NCBI GenBank assembly: GCA_903877095.1
Contig: CAIRCP010000078.1
Span: forward strand, 1-40,831
Reading direction: 5' to 3'
Source of the DNA: an uncultured Actinomycetes bacterium
Lineage (GTDB): Bacteria > Actinomycetota > Actinomycetes > Mycobacteriales > Mycobacteriaceae
DNA: 40,831 nt
Notes under the pieces: generated by a model
What the model was told of the DNA's origin: nothing
Databases searched by the model: none
What the model saw: only the letters and a program-made list of their open reading frames with translations
Made by a program: the position numbers and the translations under genes
In this document: positions 31,099 to 39,615 of the stretch, in pieces
Layout of the letters: each line of letters opens with the position of its first letter
How positions within the stretch are numbered: the stretch's first letter is position 1

Positions 31099-33146
31099 GC
31101 CCCGGTCTTCTGAGCCCCGGTCTTCTGAGCCTGTCGTATCACCAGCGCATCCACGGCGATCACGCCGGCCGCCGAGGCGATGACCGGGTTGGCCTCGACG
31201 GCGTCGAGGGCGTCGCCGAGTTCGGTTGCCAGTTGGGCGAATCCGACGACGGCCGCCGCCAGTGCGTCGATGGCGACGGCGTCGCCGCCGCGCCAACCGG
31301 ACAGCAGGGGCGCGATCCGCAGCGATCCCAGCATCCCCAGCGCGGCGTCCGGGGTGACCGGGGGGCACGCGACGGCGCGGTCGGCGAGCAACTCGACCAG
31401 GGTCCCGCCGGCGGCGACGATGACGAGTGGACCGAAGTTCTCGTCACGAACGACGCCGATCGAGACCTCGACTCCGGCCGGGGCCATGGCATGCACGCTC
31501 ACGGCCGGACCTAGTCGCTGCGCCATCGCCTGATAGGCGGCACTCAACGCGGGCCCGTCGGGGATGCCGAGGATCACCCCGCCCACATCGCTCTTGTGAT
31601 CGGCGCCTGAGGTTTTCAGCGCCACCGGATAGCCGACGGTATCCGCCGCCGCCAGCGTCTCAGCGATGTCGCGGGCGACACCGGACGCCGGAACCGCGAT
31701 GCCGTAGTCGGCCACCAGCGCGAACGCCTCGTGCGCCGCCCAGTCGGGGGCGGCCAGTCGCGACGACCAGCGTCGCTGCCGGTTGGGGTCGATCACCGTC
31801 GTGGCCGTGTTGGTAGGCAACGGCCAATCGGCCAGATGGCCCAGTGCGGCGATCCCACTGCGGGCACCTTCCAATACCGGAATGCCGTTGGCGCGCAGAC
31901 GCTCTGCGGTGGGCCGATCGACAGCGGACGGGACCGAGGTCAACACCGCCAGGGGCGCGTCGGTGCGTGCCGCCACGTCGAGGACGGCATCGGGGTAGGA
32001 GGTGTCGTCATCGAACTCGCTGACCAGGTCGACGGCCAACGCGGTCACCGCGACCGCACGGTCGGCGCTGCAGGCCTGCACGCAGTTGCCGAACAACTCC
32101 CGGGTGCCGGCGCCGGTGCCCCATACGTCCAGCGGATTGGTGGGGACCAGTCCTTCGTCGAGCAGATCGGCGATGGCGCTCACGGTGGTCGGCCCCAGTT
32201 CGGCGAATTCGACTCCCAGATCATGTGCCAGATCGGCGCACAGCGCCCGTTCGGCGCCGGAATCGTGCACGGTGGCAATCCCGCGAGAGCCCGGACGGCG
32301 CCGCCGGCCGGCTTCGAAAAGCTCTATCGTGTCGCAGAATTCGGCCATGTCCCGAACCCGGACCGCGCCGGTCTGCGCGCAGAACGCCTGCCAGCCGACA
32401 TCATCGCCGGCCAGCGCCCCGGAGTGCGCGGCCACCATCGCGCGGCCGCGGGGGGAAAGCCCGACCGGCAGGATCACCAACGGGACGTCCTGCTCGGCGG
32501 CGCGGTACAGGGCGGCGCGCAACCGCCTCGCGGCCCGCGGTGTCTCCAGCAGCAGCGCGATCAGCGTCGTCTGCGGGTCGTCCAGGGCGTAGTCGACGTA
32601 GTCGGCGGTATCGGTGACCAACTCCTGGCCGGAGGACACCGCGAGCCGGAAACCGAAGCCGCGGTTGGTTCGCAGCAGCGTGGAGAACGCCGACCCGGAG
32701 TGGGTGACCAGCGAAACACCGCCCGGTGCAAGGGGATCCGGTTCCAGGTAACCCAGCGCACGCAACCCGGTCGCGTTGTTGACGAAGCCCATGCAGCCGG
32801 CCCCGCACAGCGCCATCCCGGCCGCTCTGGCGCTGGCTGCAAGCTCGTCGCGCAGTCCGGGAGCGTGTGCGGAACCGAACACCACGGCGCCCCGGGCACC
32901 GGCGGCGGCCGCGGCCTGCACTTCACCCAGGAGCGCCGAATCAGGTACTCCCAGAAGCACCAGATCGACGTGCGCGTCGAGAGCCGAAAGCGATGCCGCG
33001 CAGGTGATCCCGTCGATGCTGTCGTAGCGGGGGTTGACCAGATGTAGCCGCGCCGAACTGCGCTTTGCTTCCAGGATCATCCGTGCGCCGAAGCTGTCGG
33101 GGCGGGGGCTGGCGCCGACGATCGCCACCGATTGGGCGCCGAGCAT
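31083..33146 (-). CDS. acyl-CoA synthetase (NDP/ADP-forming type, acetyl-CoA synthetase superfamily)
   Basis: This 687-residue protein is counted from ATG 33146 (QSVAIVGASPRPDSFG follows shortly, the CoA-binding Rossmann start). An upstream in-frame stretch with no ATG/GTG/TTG, but with a CTG overlapping the neighbour's stop, could extend it by about 20 residues. Domains are CoA-binding (1-130), succinyl-CoA ligase-like with THSGSAFSTLL (about 130-270) and the region with AHSGALAGDD, then a C-terminal ATP-grasp (about 465-670, DYGIAVPASG ... GYPVALKTSGADHKSDVGGV ... LVIVAAGGTLVELLADRAVACPP). These enzymes make or cleave acyl-CoA with ATP, or act as acyl-CoA hydrolase-like proteins. The C-terminus QKTGAQKTGAQKIE arises from a 15-bp tandem repeat. 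Confidence 0.85.
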   Translation of the reverse strand: MLGAQSVAIVGASPRPDSFGARMILEAKRSSARLHLVNPRYDSIDGITCAASLSALDAHVDLVLLGVPDSALLGEVQAAAAAGARGAVVFGSAHAPGLRDELAASARAAGMALCGAGCMGFVNNATGLRALGYLEPDPLAPGGVSLVTHSGSAFSTLLRTNRGFGFRLAVSSGQELVTDTADYVDYALDDPQTTLIALLLETPRAARRLRAALYRAAEQDVPLVILPVGLSPRGRAMVAAHSGALAGDDVGWQAFCAQTGAVRVRDMAEFCDTIELFEAGRRRRPGSRGIATVHDSGAERALCADLAHDLGVEFAELGPTTVSAIADLLDEGLVPTNPLDVWGTGAGTRELFGNCVQACSADRAVAVTALAVDLVSEFDDDTSYPDAVLDVAARTDAPLAVLTSVPSAVDRPTAERLRANGIPVLEGARSGIAALGHLADWPLPTNTATTVIDPNRQRRWSSRLAAPDWAAHEAFALVADYGIAVPASGVARDIAETLAAADTVGYPVALKTSGADHKSDVGGVILGIPDGPALSAAYQAMAQRLGPAVSVHAMAPAGVEVSIGVVRDENFGPLVIVAAGGTLVELLADRAVACPPVTPDAALGMLGSLRIAPLLSGWRGGDAVAIDALAAAVVGFAQLATELGDALDAVEANPVIASAAGVIAVDALVIRQAQKTGAQKTGAQKIE
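31091..31135 (+). repeat. three tandem 15-bp repeats at convergent gene ends
   Basis: The unit TCTTCTGAGCCCCGG occurs twice exactly and a third time imperfectly. It is 5 codons long, supplies the cupin stop codon, and on the other strand encodes repeated QKTGA at the C-terminus of the acyl-CoA synthetase. Confidence 0.85.
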
Positions 33147-33205
33147 CGCGTCTACCGCGGCGCGGCGCAGTGTGCCGCCCGGCGCGTGCCCGGGCAGTGT
33201 CCCGG

Positions 33206-34846
33206 TCAGGAGCGCCGACCCAACCCGGCCAGCCCCCTGCGGCGGCCGCGCTTCTTGTCGGCCAGCGCGGCCCGGGCGGCCTGCCAGCCGGGAATGCCAC
33301 ACACCCCGCCGCCGGCGTGAGTGGCCGAACTGCCGTTGTACAGCCCGGCGATCGGCGTGCGGTAGTCGGCGTATCCGGGGGCGGGACGCATGTGGAACAA
33401 CTGCTCCAGCGACAGTTCGCCGTGGAAGATGTTGCCGCCGATCAGCCCGTACTCCACTTCCATCTCGTGCGGGCCGACGATGTCGCGATGGGTGATCGAG
33501 CCCTTGAAGCCGGGCGCCACCTCGTCGTAGAGGTCGATGAGCCGGTCGGCGTAGGCCTCGAGTTCCTCGGTGTGCGGTTCCTGTGCCCACTGGGACGGGA
33601 CCCACTGGGTGAACAGCGACATGATGTGCGTGCCATCGGGATTCAGCGTCTTGTCCAGCGTGGTGGGGATGACGCTGTCGCTGAACGGCGCCAGCGCGGC
33701 ACGGCCGAGGCGGGCGTCCTGGAACGCCGCCTCGATGAACTCCATGGAGGGGGCCATCTCGACCGAGCCGGTGTGGTGCTCGGCTTGCCCGCGGCTCGGG
33801 TTGGCGGTGAAGTTGGGCAACTCGGCCAGGGCCAGGTTGATCTTCACCACCCCGCTGCGGGTCTTCCAATGTTCGATGTCGTTGACGAAGTCGTCGGGAA
33901 GTTCTTGGCGCGCAATCTGATCCAGGAACGCGGTGCGGGGATGCAGGGTGGTCACAACCAGCGGTGCGTGGATCTCGTCGCCGTTGTCGAGTGCGACGCC
34001 CCGGACCCGGCCGTTGCGCACCAACACTTTCGACACCCGGGCCGTGGTGCGGATCTCGGCGCCGAAGCTGCGGGCCGAGCGGGCGATGGCGTCCGACACC
34101 GCACCCATGCCGCCCTCGGGGTACCCCCAGCTACCCATCTGGCCGTCGCCGACGTCACCGATCGAGTGGTGTGCCATGACGTAGGCGGTGCCGGGTTCGT
34201 AGGGGCCGGCCCAGGCGCCGATGACGCCGTTGACCGCGAGCGAGCCCTTGATCTGGGGAGATTCGAACCAGTCGTCGAGCAGATCGGCGACACTCATGGT
34301 GAACAGCCGGGTGATGTCAGCGGTACTGCGGACGGTGATATCCCGCTTACTCCACGCGAGCTTGGCCAGATCGGTCAGATCCGAGGGTCGTCGCGAGCCG
34401 ATCTTCGGCGGCACCTGCGTCAGCAGCGGCCCGAGGAACTCGCCGAGCCCTTCGAGCCAGGCGCTCCACTTGGGATAGGCGTCGGCGTCCTTCTTCGACC
34501 ACTTGGCCAGTTCCGCGTGCGTGCGGGCCGGGTCTTCGTAGAGCGTCAGCGACCCGCCCTCGGGGAAGGCCTGGTAGTACGGACCCATCGGATGCACCGT
34601 GTAGCCGTGCCGGTCCAGACTCAGATCGCGCACGATCGTGGGGGGCATCAGGCTCATCACGTAGGACAACCGGGTCACCCGCAGATGCGGGGCGTCCTCC
34701 CACGGCGATTCGGTGGTCGCCGCGCCGCCGAGTGATCCGCGCGATTCGAGCACGACGGTCCGGGCGCCCGAGCGGGCAAGATATGCCGCCGAAACCAACC
34801 CGTTGTGGCCGCCACCGATCACAATGGCGTCGTAGGTGTTCGGCAT
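33206..34846 (-). CDS. phytoene-desaturase-like (CrtI-type) FAD oxidoreductase
   Basis: This 546-residue flavoprotein has a Rossmann start YDAIVIGGGHNGLVSAAYLARSG, the second motif VVLESRGSLGGAATTE, and the C-terminal region GLYNGSSATHAGGGVCGIPGWQAARAAL, where the FAD-contacting 'GG.GPxGxxG' motif of CrtI relatives lies. The middle has WGYPEGGMGAVSDAIARSAR, typical of the NAD(P)/FAD-dependent oxidoreductases annotated as 'pyridine nucleotide-disulfide' or CrtI proteins. Real carotenoid synthesis genes are absent here, so it more likely oxidises another unsaturated or amine substrate. The acyl-CoA synthetase follows on the same strand; a TetR operator (34883-34898) is 36 bases upstream of the ATG. 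Confidence 0.85.
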   Translation of the reverse strand: MPNTYDAIVIGGGHNGLVSAAYLARSGARTVVLESRGSLGGAATTESPWEDAPHLRVTRLSYVMSLMPPTIVRDLSLDRHGYTVHPMGPYYQAFPEGGSLTLYEDPARTHAELAKWSKKDADAYPKWSAWLEGLGEFLGPLLTQVPPKIGSRRPSDLTDLAKLAWSKRDITVRSTADITRLFTMSVADLLDDWFESPQIKGSLAVNGVIGAWAGPYEPGTAYVMAHHSIGDVGDGQMGSWGYPEGGMGAVSDAIARSARSFGAEIRTTARVSKVLVRNGRVRGVALDNGDEIHAPLVVTTLHPRTAFLDQIARQELPDDFVNDIEHWKTRSGVVKINLALAELPNFTANPSRGQAEHHTGSVEMAPSMEFIEAAFQDARLGRAALAPFSDSVIPTTLDKTLNPDGTHIMSLFTQWVPSQWAQEPHTEELEAYADRLIDLYDEVAPGFKGSITHRDIVGPHEMEVEYGLIGGNIFHGELSLEQLFHMRPAPGYADYRTPIAGLYNGSSATHAGGGVCGIPGWQAARAALADKKRGRRRGLAGLGRRS

Positions 34847-34882
34847 AGGCGTCCCATTTCCATCGGCCCGAGAGGGCTTCCT

Positions 34883-34898
34883 GACTGACTGTTCAATC
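34883..34898. promoter_or_regulatory. TetR-type operator, copy 2
   Basis: GACTGACTGTTCAATC is the most diverged copy (TCAATC instead of TCAGTC). It lies between the divergent CrtI-like and tetR genes and is followed by two direct CAAGTGTT repeats (34903-34910, 34921-34928). Confidence 0.65.
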
Positions 34899-34954
34899 TA
34901 ATCAAGTGTTAGTCTTTCAACAAGTGTTGGCGCTGACACCAGGAGCATGACGAT

Positions 34955-35614
34955 ATGGCCGAACCGGCCCCTGCGACCGAGAGCAACGAAGCGCGGCGCG
35001 TCCAGATGTTGCGCGCCGCTGCCGAACTCATCTGCGAGCGTGGCTTTTCCGAGACCCGGATCTCCGACGTCGCCAAACGTGCGGGCGTGAGTTCGGCGTT
35101 GGTCATCTACTACTTCGGCACCCGGGACCGACTGCTGGTCGACGCCCTGCGCTTCTCCGAGGAGTCGTTCTACGCGGCGGCCGAGCGGATGCTTGCCGAG
35201 GTTTCCTCACTGCGGGAACGGATTTCACTGCTGATCCAGTGGACTTGCGTTCCGTCGAACGACGACGAGATCCCCGGTGCGTGGGGACTGTGGTTCGACT
35301 TGTGGGCGCAGGCCTTCCGGCACGACGAGGTGCGGGCCGGCCGCGTCGAACGCGACGCCCGCTGGCGCCGGATGATCATCGACAGCGTCGAATCGGGCAA
35401 GCTGGAAGCCAAGTTCGATCCCACGATGTTCGCGCTGGAGTTCGCCGCACTGCTCGACGGTTTGTCCATTCAGGTCGCGTTGGAGGACCCCGAGGTCGAC
35501 GCGAAGGTGGCCTACGACATCGCGATGCGCTTCGCCGAGCGCGAACTCAACCTGCCCGCCGAACGCCGGCGCAGCCGGCCCCCGTCGGTGACCGGACGCC
35601 CCAAGTCCCGCTGA
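34955..35614 (+). CDS. TetR-family transcriptional regulator
   Basis: This 219-residue regulator starts at ATG 34955 with AGGAG upstream. The N-terminal helix-turn-helix domain reads RRVQMLRAAAELICERGFSETRISDVAKRAGVSSALVIYYFGTRDRLLVDALRFSEE. The C-terminal ligand domain (about 80-200) includes WGLWFDLWAQAFRHDEVRAGRVERDARWR and matches TetR_C_6 (BetI-like) proteins. The four palindromes GACTGA-N4-TCARTC in the nearby intergenic regions are its likely operators, including one in front of itself. The ligand is unknown, perhaps the amine taken up by the transporter or an acyl-CoA derived from it. The gene converges on the potA-like gene, 6 bases away. Confidence 0.9.
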   Translation: MAEPAPATESNEARRVQMLRAAAELICERGFSETRISDVAKRAGVSSALVIYYFGTRDRLLVDALRFSEESFYAAAERMLAEVSSLRERISLLIQWTCVPSNDDEIPGAWGLWFDLWAQAFRHDEVRAGRVERDARWRRMIIDSVESGKLEAKFDPTMFALEFAALLDGLSIQVALEDPEVDAKVAYDIAMRFAERELNLPAERRRSRPPSVTGRPKSR

Positions 35615-35620
35615 GCCGTC

Positions 35621-36751
35621 TCAGCCGGCCCCGCCGACGGGATGCGCCGTCGGCGCTGCGGGACTGCGTTGCAGCAGGCGCACCGCATCGGGTGCGCACA
35701 GGCACCGCACCGGCATCCCGGGCCGGTAGCCGACGGACAGCGGGCCGTCGTGATTGGGCACATCGACCAGCAGGGCGGCGGTTTCGCCGACGTCGACATG
35801 GACCTGTGTCGAGGCGCCGAGATAGACGACCTCGGCCACCGTGCCGCCGATGACGTTGTAGCCGGGGGGAATCGGATCCCCGGCCTGCGCCAGGGTGATG
35901 CGTTCGGGCCGGATCACGATGGCCGCCGGGCCCGGTGCGACGACCGTGTCGACGGCCGCGCCGAGGCGCACCGACATCGCCGAGCACACCGCCACGCCAC
36001 CCGAGGCCTCCAGGACTTCGGCGTCGAAGATGTTCGCCGACCCCAGGAACCCGGCCACGAACGTCGTCGCCGGCGCCGCGTAGATCTCCTGCGGCGGTCC
36101 GACCTGCTCGACCCGTCCCTGGGCCAGCACCGCGATCTGATCGCTCATGGTGAGGGCCTCCTCCTGGTCGTGGGTCACGTAGACGAACGTGATGCCGATC
36201 TCGCGCTGCACCGCCCGCAACTCGAGCTGTAATTGCTTGCGCAGCTTGGCGTCCAGCGCGCCGAGCGGCTCGTCGAGCAGCAGCACCCTGGGCCGCAGCA
36301 CCAGCGCCCGCGCCAGTGCGACGCGCTGCTGCTGGCCGCCGGAAAGCTGACCGGGCTTGCGTTTGGCGAACTCGCTCATCTGGACCAGATCCAGGGCGGC
36401 GCCGACCCGCTCCTTCGTCTCGGCCTTCGAGGCCTTCTGGTAGCGCAGCCCGAAGGCGACGTTGTCCCACACCGTCATGAAAGGGAAGAGGGCGTAGGAC
36501 TGGAACACCGTGTTGACGGGCCGCTTGTGCGGCGGGTCGGCCGCGACGTCGCGGCCGTCGAGTTCGATGCGCCCCGAGTCCGGCTTCTCGAAGCCGGCGA
36601 TCATGCGCAGGGTGGTGGTCTTGCCGCACCCCGACGGGCCGAGCAGGGAATAGAACTCACCGGCCGGGATGTCGAGGTCGAGTCCGGCGACGGCCGGGAC
36701 CCCGTCGAAAGCCTTGGCCAGCTTCACCAGCCGGATTGCGCCGCCGCTCAT
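35621..36751 (-). CDS. potA: Pot-type ABC transporter ATP-binding protein
   Basis: This 376-residue ATPase has Walker [10 protein letters not shown] (38-46), Q-loop Gln84 in [10 protein letters not shown], signature LSGGQQQR (136-143), Walker B VLLLDEP (156-162), D-loop and H-loop (VTHDQEEAL), and a C-terminal TOBE domain (about 230-350). It best fits the polyamine/iron/thiamine group of importers (PotA, PotG). It powers uptake through the permeases at 39616 and 40548, fed by the binding protein at 38351. Those genes are on the plus strand beyond a shared regulatory region, so the transporter is split over two divergent transcripts. It follows the aminotransferase by 19 bases. A stem-loop (35633-35654) lies in its 3' end. 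Confidence 0.9.
   Translation of the reverse strand: MSGGAIRLVKLAKAFDGVPAVAGLDLDIPAGEFYSLLGPSGCGKTTTLRMIAGFEKPDSGRIELDGRDVAADPPHKRPVNTVFQSYALFPFMTVWDNVAFGLRYQKASKAETKERVGAALDLVQMSEFAKRKPGQLSGGQQQRVALARALVLRPRVLLLDEPLGALDAKLRKQLQLELRAVQREIGITFVYVTHDQEEALTMSDQIAVLAQGRVEQVGPPQEIYAAPATTFVAGFLGSANIFDAEVLEASGGVAVCSAMSVRLGAAVDTVVAPGPAAIVIRPERITLAQAGDPIPPGYNVIGGTVAEVVYLGASTQVHVDVGETAALLVDVPNHDGPLSVGYRPGMPVRCLCAPDAVRLLQRSPAAPTAHPVGGAG
35633..35654 (+). terminator. possible terminator of tetR, inside the potA 3' end
   Basis: GCCGACGG and CCGTCGGC form a perfect 8-bp stem with a 6-base loop, 18 bases after the tetR stop. It lies inside the potA-like coding region on the other strand, so coding constraint could also explain it. 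Confidence 0.35.
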
Positions 36752-36770
36752 CCGGTCAGCCGGTCAGCGG

Positions 36771-38147
36771 TCAGACGGCCACCGCTGCGGTCAGTCGCGC
36801 GAAGTTCGCCGCGAAGCGGTCCACGTCGGCGTCGTCGTGCTGGACGGACAGCAGCCATTGCTCGATCTTGCCCCATGGCGGCAGAAAAACCCCGCCGTTG
36901 TGCTGCATGAGCCAATGCAGTTGCCCCATATTGGAATCGATCTGCAGGAAATCGCGGAACTCCCGGACCGGCTCGGAACGGAACGTCACGCAGCCCTTGG
37001 CTCCGACGGCGACCACGTGCCAGCCGTAACCGTTCTCGGCGATGGTTGTTTCCAGGCGGGCCCTCAGCCGGGCGGCGAGCCGATCGAGATGCGCGTAGCC
37101 GGCCGGTGTGAGCACCTCGGAGAGGTTGGCCCGGGTGGCGGCCATCGCCAACGGATTGCCGTTGAAGGTGCCGACCTGCTCGTAGCGGCCGTCGGCGATG
37201 GCCGACATCACCTTGGTGGTGCCGCCGATGGCGGCCACCGAGATGCCGCCGCCCAGCGCCTTGGCCAGGCAGACCATATCGGGCACCACGCCCGACAGGC
37301 CGGTGACGCCGGCGGGCCCGGTGGTGAATCCGGTCTTCACCTCATCGAAGATCAGTAGCGCTCCGGCGGCGTGCAGTATGTCGCGGATCGCGGCCAGATA
37401 GCCGTCGTCGGGCGGGATGATGCCGGCATTCATCATCACCGGTTCGACGATCATCCCGGCGATCCGACCCGGATGCTCGGCCAGCGCCCGGGCCACCGCC
37501 TCCGGATCGTTGAACGGCACCACGACCACCAGATCCCGGATCGCCGCGGGGATTCCGGTGTTTCCGGGCACGCCGATCGGGTGATCGCGCGGGCCGACCT
37601 CGTCCGCCTCGGGGAGGACCGACACCTGCACCGAGTCGTGGTGGCCGTGGTAGCAGCCCTCGACCTTGATGATGAGGTCTCGTCCGGTGACCGACCGCGC
37701 CAGGTGGACGGCATCCATCGTGGCTTCGGTGCCGGAGTTGGCGAACCGCCACAGCGGCAGGCCGAAGCGGCGGGCCAGTTCGCCGGCGTTCCAGACGGCG
37801 TCCTCGGTCGGCTGTGCGAAATGCGTTCCGCGGCAGACCCGTTCGCTGACTGCGGCGACGATCGCCGGGTGCGCGTGGCCGGCGATGGATGCGCCGTAGC
37901 CGCCGTGCATATCGACGTACTCGGTGCCGTCGACGTCGTAGATCTTCGACCCGGCGCCATGACTCATCCACACCGCCTGCGGCTGGGCGATCTGCCAGTT
38001 CGACGTGGCCCCGCCGGCCAGATGCTCGCGGGCCGCCGCGATCATCTCGGTGCTGCGCGGCTGACGGAGCAGGAATATCTGCTCCTCGCCGGCGATCAGA
38101 GCGTCGACATCCGCTCGGACCGGCCTGGCGATAACGGGCGCTGCCAT
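36771..38147 (-). CDS. class-III aminotransferase (glutamate-1-semialdehyde aminotransferase-like)
   Basis: This 458-residue PLP enzyme starts at ATG 38147 (GGAGG 6 bases upstream). Class-III hallmarks are MHGGYGASIAGHAHPAIVAA, RFANSGTEATMDAVHLARSVTG, the EPVMMNAGIIPPDDGYLAAIRDI segment, LIFDEVKTGFTTG, and CLAKALGGG with Lys296 as the likely PLP lysine, then GTFNGNPLAMAATRA. The long N-terminus (about 50 residues before the fold) and lack of heme-pathway neighbours argue against a true HemL. It more likely transaminates an amine or amino-acid semialdehyde from the imported substrate. It lies upstream of potA on the same strand, and two TetR-type operators sit 57-96 bases upstream of its start. 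Confidence 0.88.
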   Translation of the reverse strand: MAAPVIARPVRADVDALIAGEEQIFLLRQPRSTEMIAAAREHLAGGATSNWQIAQPQAVWMSHGAGSKIYDVDGTEYVDMHGGYGASIAGHAHPAIVAAVSERVCRGTHFAQPTEDAVWNAGELARRFGLPLWRFANSGTEATMDAVHLARSVTGRDLIIKVEGCYHGHHDSVQVSVLPEADEVGPRDHPIGVPGNTGIPAAIRDLVVVVPFNDPEAVARALAEHPGRIAGMIVEPVMMNAGIIPPDDGYLAAIRDILHAAGALLIFDEVKTGFTTGPAGVTGLSGVVPDMVCLAKALGGGISVAAIGGTTKVMSAIADGRYEQVGTFNGNPLAMAATRANLSEVLTPAGYAHLDRLAARLRARLETTIAENGYGWHVVAVGAKGCVTFRSEPVREFRDFLQIDSNMGQLHWLMQHNGGVFLPPWGKIEQWLLSVQHDDADVDRFAANFARLTAAVAV

Positions 38148-38204
38148 CTGGATCCTCCAACCGACTGCCCATCCGCCTGGGGAGGCGGCCCGGGGCAGTT
38201 CCTT

Positions 38205-38220
38205 GACTGAGCGTTCAGTC
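38205..38220. promoter_or_regulatory. TetR-type operator, copy 3
   Basis: GACTGAGCGTTCAGTC is identical to copy 1. It is paired with copy 4, 23 bases further on, between the divergent aminotransferase and binding-protein genes. Confidence 0.75.
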
Positions 38221-38227
38221 TAGGGCT

Positions 38228-38243
38228 GACTGATCGTTCAGTC
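38228..38243. promoter_or_regulatory. TetR-type operator, copy 4
   Basis: GACTGATCGTTCAGTC differs from copy 3 only in the spacer and is 23 bases from it, about two helical turns. Confidence 0.75.
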
Positions 38244-38350
38244 CAGGTTCGAGTTCGGGCGGGCCGACAAGATGACGCCAACGTCGGGCAGCGCTGCCCG
38301 AAATGTGCGAGAGTCCTGGCAGATCACCCGAACGACACCGGAGGTCCGAA

Positions 38351-39610
38351 TTGTCAGTGCCCCATCGGTCTGGGCCCCACCGATCCGGTCCGAGCCGGCG
38401 ACAGTTTCTGCAGCGCGCCGCGCTGTTGACGGTCGGCACGCCGGCCCTGGCGGCGTTTCTGGATGCCTGCGCCAAGGCCGATCAGACGTCCTCGGCGCCG
38501 ACTATGAAGATCGCGTCGCCGGACAAACCCGCCCTCTGGGATATCGCGAAGGACAACGAGCCGATCGCCGATGGGCTCGCTCCGGAGAAGGCCGCGACAC
38601 TGCAGCTCTACAGCTACGCCGACTACGTCTCACCGGACGTCATCAAGTCGTTCCAGGAGAAGTACAACACCACCGTCCAGGTCTCGACTTTCAACGACAC
38701 CGACGAGGCGATCACCAAGATCCGGGCCGGCAGCGTCGATTACGACATCTTCTTCCCGAGCTACGACCAGATCGGCAAGCTGGTCAACGGTTCGCTGCTG
38801 CGGCCGCTGAACCACAGCTACATCCCGAACATCAAGAACGTCTGGCCGGTGTTCACCAACCCGTGGTACGACCAGCAGTGGCGCTACACCACGCCCTACA
38901 CCGTCTACACCACGGGGATCGGCTGGAACCACACCGCGGTGCCCGCCGACATCGGCGCGCTGAAGAATCCCTATGAGTCGCTGTGGGATCCGGCCTACAA
39001 GAACAAGACCGCCGTCATCGACGACTGGCACACCGCGATGTCGATGGTCCTGCTCAAGCAGGGCATCACCGACGTCAACACGTCTTCGGCCGCCGATCTG
39101 AAGACCGTCGGCGAGCAGTTGACCGCACTGGTGGCGGCGACCTCGCCGAAGGTGACGATCACGATGTACACCGACGTGCCGTCCGGCCAGATCGGACTGT
39201 CGCAGATGTGGTCGGGCGACATCATCAACGCGCAGAACTACCTCCCCGAGGGGGTCAAGGCCGACGTCCTGCGCTACTGGTTCCCCACCGACGGAAAAGG
39301 GTTGGTGGACAACGACTTGATGGTGCTCCTGCGCGGCGGCAAGAACCCGGTGCTGTCGCATCTGTTCGTCAACCACATGCTGGAGACCGAGTCCGCGAAG
39401 CTGAACTTCAAGCAGATCGGCTACCAACCGCCGCAGGTGTCGATGAGCCCGGACTCCCTGGTGTCCGGCGGTTTCGTCGCCGAGAACATCAAGACGGCGA
39501 TCGTGCGGCCGGAGTTCTTCGACGTCGGTTACAGGATCCTTGAACTCGACCCCGACAACGATGCGGCCTGGCACAACGTCTGGCGCGCTTTCAAGGCTGG
39601 GGGATCCTGA
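38351..39610 (+). CDS. potD: Pot-type substrate-binding lipoprotein
   Basis: This 419-residue binding protein starts at TTG 38351, chosen because GGAGG lies exactly 6 bases upstream; GTG 38303 and GTG 38357 fit less well. The N-terminus is a Tat lipoprotein signal: SRRQFLQRAAL (Arg16-Arg17), hydrophobic core, and Cys40 in AAFLDAC. The mature part is a type-2 periplasmic-binding-protein fold of the spermidine/putrescine class (LQLYSYADYVSPDVIKSFQ, YDIFFPSYDQIGKLV, MSMVLLKQGIT, SGDIINAQNYLPEGV). It would capture a polyamine-like or other small cation outside the membrane. The permease follows after 5 bases, so these genes form an operon. Confidence 0.88.
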   Translation: MSVPHRSGPHRSGPSRRQFLQRAALLTVGTPALAAFLDACAKADQTSSAPTMKIASPDKPALWDIAKDNEPIADGLAPEKAATLQLYSYADYVSPDVIKSFQEKYNTTVQVSTFNDTDEAITKIRAGSVDYDIFFPSYDQIGKLVNGSLLRPLNHSYIPNIKNVWPVFTNPWYDQQWRYTTPYTVYTTGIGWNHTAVPADIGALKNPYESLWDPAYKNKTAVIDDWHTAMSMVLLKQGITDVNTSSAADLKTVGEQLTALVAATSPKVTITMYTDVPSGQIGLSQMWSGDIINAQNYLPEGVKADVLRYWFPTDGKGLVDNDLMVLLRGGKNPVLSHLFVNHMLETESAKLNFKQIGYQPPQVSMSPDSLVSGGFVAENIKTAIVRPEFFDVGYRILELDPDNDAAWHNVWRAFKAGGS

Positions 39611-39615
39611 CGACG

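Noticed and set aside
33147-33208. Longer acyl-CoA synthetase starting at a CTG overlapping the neighbour's stop
   Set aside because: The overlap is attractive, but CTG starts are rare and no ribosome site is evident; ATG 33146 leaves a complete domain.
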